This document shows positions 8,408-14,544 of a stretch of DNA of 14,544 nucleotides, piece by piece. This DNA is from Monoraphidium neglectum. Lineage: Eukaryota > Chlorophyta > Chlorophyceae > Sphaeropleales > Selenastraceae. Both the position numbers and the translations under genes were made by a program. Location of the stretch: positions 4,611-19,154 of the forward strand of contig NW_014012681.1 of assembly GCF_000611645.1 (NCBI RefSeq), read 5' to 3'. Below the pieces are notes generated by a model. It was not told the origin of the DNA and did no database searches. It saw only the letters and a list, made by a program, of their open reading frames with translations. How positions within the stretch are numbered: position 1 is the stretch's first letter; every line of letters begins with the position of its first letter.

Positions 8408-10140
8408 ATGCTGGCTGTTTGCGCTTCAGCGGTCGTTGCGGCAGCGCCGCGTGGCGCTGAGCCGCGGGTGGGTGTGACCCCTGGGTCTGTCAGAGTTGCC
8501 GCGGACGTGAAGGCGCCCTGGCGAGAACCCGGCTGCCAGGAGCAGGCACATGGCGGAGCCAGCCCCAGCCCCAGCAGTCCCGTCCCCAGCAGCCCCAGCC
8601 CCAGCAGTGCCACCCCCAGCTCGGGCAGCCCCCGCAGCGGCAGCCTCAGCAGCGCCAACCTCATCAGCAGCGAGGCGGGGGGCAGCACCAGCGCGCCACC
8701 CGCGGGTGCAGCGCGCACACAGAGCGCCGCTGCGTATTCTGCCTCAAGCTATTGGGACGGCCGCTATGCCCAGCGCGCGACGCACTTTGACTGGTTCTTC
8801 TCCCACAGCGCGCTGCGGCCGCTGCTGCGCCACGCCATGGCGTTGCCTGCGCTGCCGGCGCTGCATGTGGGCTGCGGCAACAGCGACCTGAGCATCGGCA
8901 TTGGCGAAGACGGCACGCCCGTGAGCCCGCCCGACCCAAGGCTTGCTTTTGGGGTGGCAGGCAGGGGCAGCGCTAGCTCGTCCTGTCCGAGGCGTCATTG
9001 TGCGGCATGCGCTGTGCGTCAGGGTTGTCCCGGGCTGCGGGTGTTGTGAGCGCAGCGGCTGCTTACCCGCCGCCATCCCTTCCCTACCCACCAAACTCCG
9101 GCCTGCAGGTCATCAACACAGACATTTCCCCCGTGGTCATCGCCCAGATGCGTGCAGATGCAGCGACTTGGCCTGACAGCCCCGCGCGCCGCAACTGCAG
9201 CTGGCAGGTCGCCGACTGCCGCGCGATGCCGCAATTCGCCGACGACGCGTTTGGCACGGTGGTGGACAAGGGCACGCTGGACGCCGTGCTGTGCAGCGGC
9301 ACCGGGCTCGGCGACGTGCGGTGCTATGTGTCAGAGACGCACCGCGTGCTGTCGCCGGGTGGCGTGTTCCTGCTCATCAGCCTTGGCCAGCCAGAGACAC
9401 GCCTCAGTGTCCTCCGCGCGCAGCCGCGCAAACGGCGGCCCTCTAGCGCGGACGGCGCGGTCGCGCCGCCGCCGGTCGGCGCTGCTGCCTTAGGACTGCC
9501 TCAGGTGCCGCCGCCGTCGACGCTGTCTGCCCGGCTTGCCGCGCGTGTCGCGGCCGCCGCAGAGACGGCCGCCGCGTCGCCGGCTGCACTCGCCAACTGC
9601 GCTGGCGCCGGGCGTCGTGAGGTGCGGTGGGCGCGTGTGTCGGTCTACCTGCTGCCCAAGCCCAGCCTGTACCTGCGGAGCGAGGCGGCCCTGCTCGGGC
9701 GCCAGCTGCCCGGCCTGGCGGCAGGGGGCGCGCCGCCGCTGCCCGTTGGCAAGGACGAGCCCAGTGCCTGGCTGGGGCCCTACGAGGTGGGCCCCGAGCT
9801 GCAGGAGGCTCTGGCCGCGCCGGGCCTCGACCCCCGCGACTACTTTTATGCCTACGCCTGCGTCAAGGCTGGCGCGGGCTGCGCACGCCGCTCGTCCAGC
9901 CAGGGCCTCGCAACAGAGCAGGGCCCGGTGGCAGGCGCCGCTGCGCTCGTCGCTGCGGCGTGCACGGGCGCGGCGGCCCCGGACCTGCCGCCGGTGCAGC
10001 GCGCGGCGTCCATCGCGGCGGCGCTGTGCCACTCGGCGTCGTTCACCGAGTCTGGCGCTGGCGGCGGCGCGAGTGGCTCCAGGCTCAATGCGCAGCCGCG
10101 GCCTGCTGCGGACGCGGCCGAGGTTCTAAGGCTTGCGTGA
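8408..10140 (+). CDS. METTL13/EEF1AKMT4-like SAM-dependent methyltransferase
   Basis: Class I (Rossmann-fold) methyltransferase of the METTL13/ECE2-EEF1AKMT4 family; animal and fungal members methylate lysines or the N-terminus of translation factor eEF1A. The substrate here is inferred only from family. Exons 8408-8920 and 9109-10140, with a 188-nt intron, give 514 aa. Domain signs in order: YWDGRY (115-120), FDWFF (127-131), SAM motif I as LHVGCGNSDLS (152-162), acidic-loop NTDIS (174-178), VADCRAM (205-211), VVDKGTLDAVLC (222-233) and PGGVFLLISLGQPETR (254-269). The end of the fold is WARVSVYLLPKP and DYFYAYACVK (415-424). The intron falls between motif I and NTDIS, and the join shortens the intervening loop slightly. 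It is much longer than the roughly 250-aa single-domain relatives. There is an N-terminal Ala- then Ser/Pro-rich region (1-114), an Ala/Pro-rich insertion (about 275-340) and an Ala-rich tail (425-514). The N-terminus could be an organelle-targeting region, but this is weak. The only in-frame ATG before the domain is 8408. Confidence 0.92.
8561..8620 (+). repeat. Two 30-nt tandem units coding for a Ser/Pro linker
   Basis: Units 8561-8590 and 8591-8620 are identical at 27 of 30 positions and encode SPSPSSPVPS and SPSPSSATPS. They lie in the N-terminal extension of the methyltransferase, before the catalytic fold. This is most likely a flexible linker that grew by replication slippage. Confidence 0.9.
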
Positions 10141-12342
10141 TGTCGCTCGCCCCCTTGCCCATGCCGTTGGGTTGCTTGTCAGGCGCCCCCGATGTGGCAA
10201 AGTGGCCCCCACGCATGGGTGCTTGCGTGCCCACAGGCTGAGGCGAGCTCGGCTGTGCCACGTGTGCTTTGGTGATTTGGAGATAAGAATGGGGGGCAAC
10301 AATGACGTCGGGAAGCAAGCAAGTGGACGAAGCATATGGCCATGACCCGTCAACCCGCTTTCTGCCTGTTTTGGCCTTGGAGTTTGGCCCCACCTGGGCT
10401 TGATGCAGGGTTTCTGTGCGCAATCCATATGTGTGCTTGGGCAGCCGGTGTTGTATGCCCCCTCAATCAGGGCCACAGACGAACCTGTGGACGCTGCACA
10501 CCGCCAAGCCAACCCTTGCTCACGAGTGTCTGCGTGGGTCGCCTCATAACAGGACATTGCGCAACGTGGCGACCGCGGTGAACGCGGCCGTCATGCATGC
10601 TGCTTCGTGCATCCTGCTTGATGCACTGAGTATCGGAGAGCGTCTTTGCTAGGCATGTTCACATGTGCTGCCCCTTTTTGCGCCCAGCGTGCGCATGGCA
10701 GGCAGAGCCCCCACCCTTTGAAGCAGCTTTGGTGTTGTTCCTGGCGCTGCATATGCACACAAAGCCGTCAGCCTGCCGCAGGACGTCTACCCTGCATGTG
10801 CCCCAGCACAGCGGTCGGACGTTTATCTGGCGCCCTGCACGCCCCGTACTGTAGACCACATTGGTTGCCGCGCAAGTGTTTTCCGCCTGGTTTGGGCGTG
10901 GAGTCGCACAGGTGGACGCTTCGTCGCCTCAGATTTGCAAATCGATCAAGCATTCGGCTACTTGCTTGGGCGCCCTAGCGCCCGTGCGAGCTGCCATGCT
11001 GGGACAGCAAGGGTGCGCAGTGGCGCAACGGCGCGCGCACGATGGAATGGTGCGTGATCGACTTAGTCCCTTGTTTTCAACGGCACTCGGCGTGTTGCTG
11101 TGGCTCTTATGGGGACGCTCTTGCCGGCACGATGCAACTTCCGGGACCCTGAATGCTCGTGTCCAGATCAACCCGGTGCGCCATACGCAGGCGCATTTAG
11201 TGCATCTCTACACTGCGGGTGTGTGTGCGCCTCTGCCAGTCCCTGCTGGCTTCACAGGCACCCTGGCGGTCTGGCCCCTGCGTGATGGCCCCGCCTTTTC
11301 AATTTGACATCAGAACTGCACCGCTGCGGCCGTCGCAGCGGGCGGCGGCGGCACGAGCACGAGTCCCCAGCTCGGCTTGGCGCGCGCCTGCCCGTGCACG
11401 CGTCATGTGTTCTTGTGTCACCCCACCAGAGGCCGCGGCCCTTGCTGCTCCGCTGACTTGGTCTGCCCCTGCGCGCCCCCGTCGTGCTCAAGCGCGCCTG
11501 GCCGTGGTGTGCCCCTCTTCCTCGTGTTTGGTCCACTAATCCACACGTGATTGGCACTCTTTCACAGGTTGGCCATTGCGTCATCACACCCCCACCACCT
11601 TTTTTGATCCGAGTTTGTTCCAACAACGCAGTCTCGATGCCCTGCCTTGCCGGTGCTCACGCCCTCGAGCCATGTGCTGTTGAGCAGTAGAGACTGTCAG
11701 CAGGCTGGGCTTTCTTGGTGTCTGTTTCCCTGTTCCTTGCTTTTTTTTGGGGCTGCCTTGGGGCATTACACACATGTAAAACGCATTGTGTTATGTATCA
11801 TACAACCCATAGTGTGAGGAATGCAGGTTTGGTGAGCAGTTGTTGGCGAGTGGCTGACCAATACCTGCAGCCACCCTGAATCTTCTAGTTCACGGGTTCT
11901 TCTGGATGCAAGCGCAGATCACTTGGATAAAGAAAGAGGCGCAACAAAACACGACAGGACTCAAGACGCAGGCGCAAAGTGGATCGGCCCAGGATGTGTA
12001 TGGTCATGTGGCAAAATGCGACGCTTTTGGACGGCAGCTACATCACCGGCAGCTGGAGCCGCCCCTGATGGGCCCTCCCGCTGGCACGCGCAGAAACGGC
12101 ATCATGCCTTACTGACGGACCGCGCAGGGACCGCGCAATATGTATCTACCGGGCGTTTGAAGAGTCGGGACACGATTCAACACGTCTGTTGTAACTTCAA
12201 GCTGATACAGTATGTTTTTGAGACCAGCCTGAACGACGTCAACCCGTCCTACGATATCAATGTATTTGTTTTGAAGCAACGTGACGCCCACTTTGGGATT
12301 TGAGATCTCCCGCCACTTTGGTGGCGATCTAGTCCCAAAGCG
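10141..12342. other. 2.2-kb stretch without a supported gene (long 3' UTR and TBCD promoter)
   Basis: After the methyltransferase stop, the plus strand is rich in T and G (10861-10920 has 17 T and 6 A), as expected for a 3' UTR transcribed from this strand. Open frames (for example 10861-11307 plus and 11923-12303 plus) carry no recognisable motif. A T-run sits at about 11740-11750, shortly before a TGTAA. From 12160 to 12300 the sequence is more AT-rich and may be the promoter and 5' UTR of TBCD. I see no RNA gene or mobile element. Confidence 0.5.
11775..11779 (+). terminator. Candidate UGUAA polyadenylation signal for the methyltransferase
   Basis: First TGTAA on the plus strand after the methyltransferase stop at 10140, which implies a 3' UTR of about 1.6 kb. 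The motif is the green-algal poly(A) signal, but a 5-mer is weak evidence and an earlier variant signal may be used. Confidence 0.28.
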
Positions 12343-14544
12343 ATGGAGGAGCCTCAGCAGGACGATTTGTTGGAGCTGGAGGAGACTCTCGAATTGCAGG
12401 AGCTGGTTGCACGCGTGCTGGCCAGCAGGGGTCGCGATGCGGCAGCCGTTCTGCCGCGCTACAAGCAGATTGTGAGCACGCCGCTGTTTGCGCACCTGTG
12501 AGGGCCCCAAGCCTCTGGGCTGCTGATGTATGAGCTCAAACGTTTGAAATTGATGGTAGCACGCGCAATACCCCTGCACACACCCCAGGCCCGCTTGTGG
12601 CCTGCGAGCGGCGCGTGACGACCGGTTCTGTGCTGCTGCCCGCAGATGATCAAGTACCAAGAGCAGCCGCAGCTGCTTGACGGCTGCCTGGAGGGTGTCG
12701 TGCAGCCGCTTGCAGCCCTCCTGCGCGATCACGCCGCCGCAGCGGCACCACCGCCCGGCGCTGGCGGCGCGCATCCCGGCACTCGGGCGGCCGCGGCGGA
12801 GGTGGGGGCGGTGTGCGGCGTCTGCCGGCTGCTGCACGTGTTGGTGACGGTGCGCGGCCACAAGACTGTGGTGCGCTTCTTCCCGCACGAGGCGGCAGAC
12901 CTGGAGCGCGTGCTGCAGGTGAGAGCAGCGGGGCCAGTGGCCGCAGCGAGTGGCCCCTGCGCGGCAGGGCCGACGCATGGGGCAGCTGTGCGGACTGCCG
13001 CCGGCTCCGGGCCGGGCAGACCGCGGCGCGGCGCCGCTGCTGGTGCCGCCCGGAATGTTCCCGGCCGCGCAACCTCAGGGTGAACTTGGCTGCCGTACAA
13101 CGCCTCCCACGCCACGCCGCCCGGCGCGCAGGTGCTGCTGGCGGTGCGCGCGGGCGCCGAGAGCGCCGGGCAGGGCGACGCCGCCGCCGCCTCCTCGGGC
13201 GCCCACGACGACGCGGCGCTGGCAGCGTGGGAGGCGCAGGGCGTGCTGCTGCTGTGGCTGTCCATCTTGGTGCTGACGCCCTTTGACCTGCGCACCGTGG
13301 ACAGCTCGGTCGGTGCCGCCGCGCCCGCGGGGGGCGTCACGCCGCTGGCGGCGCGCATCGTGGAGCTGTGCCAGGGCTACCTGGACCACCCGGGTGCGCC
13401 GGGGGCGCCCAGGCAGCACGGCCAGTGGGGGCGTGCCTGAAAGCAGGCAGCGACGAATGACACGGGGGCCTGCTTTGCTTGGGACCCGGCCGCCCTGCCC
13501 GCCTCCCCTCTCCCGCCCCCCAAACCCGCCATGCCCGGCCCCGAAGCCCGCCTTACAGCAGCGCCGCGCGACAGAAGGGTGACCCGCGCGGTCGGGGCCC
13601 CTTCCCCTCACCCCCTGCCCCCCTCCTCCTCTCCCTCACCCGCCCAGGCGCTGCTCGTGAGATGGCGGCGCTGCTGCTGGCGCGCCTGCTGACGCGGCCC
13701 GACATGAGGCCGGCCCTGGAGGGCTTCCTAGGCTGGCAGGCCGCCACGCTCGCGGCCGCACACCCCGCCAAGCTCCAGTTCCTGCTGCCCGGCGTGCTGC
13801 AGGCGCGCGCTCAGGGGCGCGTGCGGGCCGCCCTCCACGCAGGATGGGGTGCGGCACTCGCCTGGCACCGCTGCTGCGGCTGTGGCGCGGCGGACGTGTT
13901 TGAGTGACACCTTGGCGTCTCGCCCTGGAGCGGGAGCCGGCAACACGCCACCCGTTGCCTGCTGTGCGCGATCTGAATCGCCGCGGATGCTTCCTGCTCG
14001 CCATGCCCGCAGACCCTGGCGCTGGCGTTCAAACTGGGCCGCCGCCCCGTCCTGCTCCTGCACGCTCCGCGCGTGTGGGCCCAGCTGGGGGCGCTGTGGG
14101 ACGAGGCGGAGGCGGCCGGCGGCCGCGGCGGCGCGCCCGCCAGCGCGGCGGCCGCGTGCCTGGGCGGGAGCAGCCTCGCGCGCCGCCTTGCGGCCAAGCT
14201 GGCCCAGAGGCTGGGGCTGGCCCTGCTCGCGCCGCGGCCCGCGCCCTGGCGGTACGTGCGGCAGCAGCGCGCGACCCTGCTCGGCGGCGGCGGCGGCGGC
14301 GCGAGCGCGGCGGGTGCGGCGGTTGCGGCGGTCGCATCCGCTGCTGGCGCCGCTGACGAGGCGGGCGAGGACTGCGCCGTGGCCTGTGAGGTGGAGGAGG
14401 TGCTGGGCTGCCTGCTGGCCGCGCTGCGCGACCGCGACACGGGGGTGCGGTGGTGCGCGGCCAAGGGCGCCGCGCGGCTGGCGGGGCGGCTGCCTGCGGA
14501 CCTGGGCGCTGACGTGGTGGACGGCGTTATGGGCCTGTCGGGCC
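12343..14544 (+). CDS. TBCD: Tubulin-folding cofactor D (TBCD), N-terminal part
   Basis: Cofactor D captures beta-tubulin after the CCT chaperonin and, with cofactors A, B, C and E, assembles the alpha/beta heterodimer in the cytosol. Exons 12343-12471, 12646-12918, 13132-13393, 13648-13820 and 14013 to the edge give 456 residues; introns are 174, 213, 254 and 192 nt. Family landmarks: YKQIMIKYQEQPQLLD (40-55) across the first join, VRGHKTVVRFFPHEAADLE (112-130), VLLLWLSILVLTPFDL (172-187), MAALLLARLLTRPDM (227-241), TLALAFKLGRR (280-290), LARRLAAKLAQRLGLALL, PAPWRYVRQQR and DTGVRWCAAKGAARLAGRLP near the edge. These match the HEAT-repeat N-terminal half; complete family members are about 1,200 aa, so well over half is outside the window. 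The third join splits a Gly codon (phase 1), restoring HPGAAREMAALLL. Low-complexity Ala/Gly/Pro insertions occur at about 70-95, 139-160 and in exon 5. The ATG at 12343 gives a short acidic N-terminus, as in relatives. Confidence 0.95.
14283..14300 (+). repeat. (GGC)6 microsatellite in TBCD exon 5
   Basis: Six perfect GGC triplets encode a Gly run in an Ala/Gly-rich insertion of TBCD that follows the PAPWRYVRQQR segment. A likely length-polymorphic site; it keeps the frame. Confidence 0.9.

Noticed and set aside
9490..10032. Long minus and alternative plus frames (180-204 codons) over the methyltransferase.
   Set aside because: These are shadows: only the 8998-10140 frame carries VVDKGTLDA, PGGVFLLIS and DYFYAYACVK.
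11923..12303. 126-codon plus-strand frame before TBCD, whose last part reads somewhat protein-like.
   Set aside because: No motif or splice support; it ends just upstream of the TBCD ATG and is better explained as 5' UTR or promoter sequence.
12109..12978. 289-codon minus-strand open frame across the start of TBCD.
   Set aside because: It covers exons and introns of TBCD in antisense, has no recognisable domain, and reads as Arg/His/Gln-rich sequence typical of an antisense GC-rich frame.

Overview
This is nuclear DNA of a eukaryote, most likely a green alga (chlorophyte). Exons are very GC-rich and short, and they are split by introns of about 130-270 nt with GTGCGC/GTGAGC/GTGGGC-type donors and GCAG-type acceptors. 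The proteins are eukaryotic: a chloroplast-targeted co-chaperonin, TATA-binding protein and tubulin cofactor D. The spacers are visibly less GC-rich. I see no bacterial operon, phage, CRISPR or plasmid signature. The exact species cannot be told from the sequence alone.

Layout, left to right. (1) 292-962, minus: first three exons of a plastid Cpn10/Cpn20-type co-chaperonin; its 3' end lies beyond the left edge. (2) 963-2581: no supported gene; probably the co-chaperonin promoter and the TBP 3' UTR. (3) 2582-4518, minus: a complete four-exon gene for TATA-box binding protein (TBP), with an unusual C-terminal extension of about 165 aa that ends in tandem Tyr-X-Pro-Pro-Ala/Ser-Thr-Pro-Ala repeats. 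(4) 4519-7702: 3.2 kb without a gene I can support. (5) 7703-8290, plus: a three-exon gene for a 99-aa protein of unknown function. (6) 8408-10140, plus: a two-exon METTL13/EEF1AKMT4-like SAM-dependent methyltransferase. Only one TGA and 39 sense codons in the same frame separate it from gene 5. (7) 10141-12342: no supported gene; probably a long 3' UTR plus the next promoter. (8) 12343 to the right edge, plus: the first five exons of tubulin-folding cofactor D (TBCD), cut off by the window.

The genes do not form a pathway. They are housekeeping genes for plastid protein folding, transcription initiation, a probable protein-lysine methyltransferase and tubulin folding. The two points most worth following up are the CTD-like repeat tail on TBP and the same-frame tandem arrangement of genes 5 and 6, which could be a bicistronic transcript, a fusion or two ordinary neighbours.

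Exon boundaries were set by hand from GT/AG sites, reading phase and conservation of the encoded families. All homology statements come from recognising family motifs, not from a database search.
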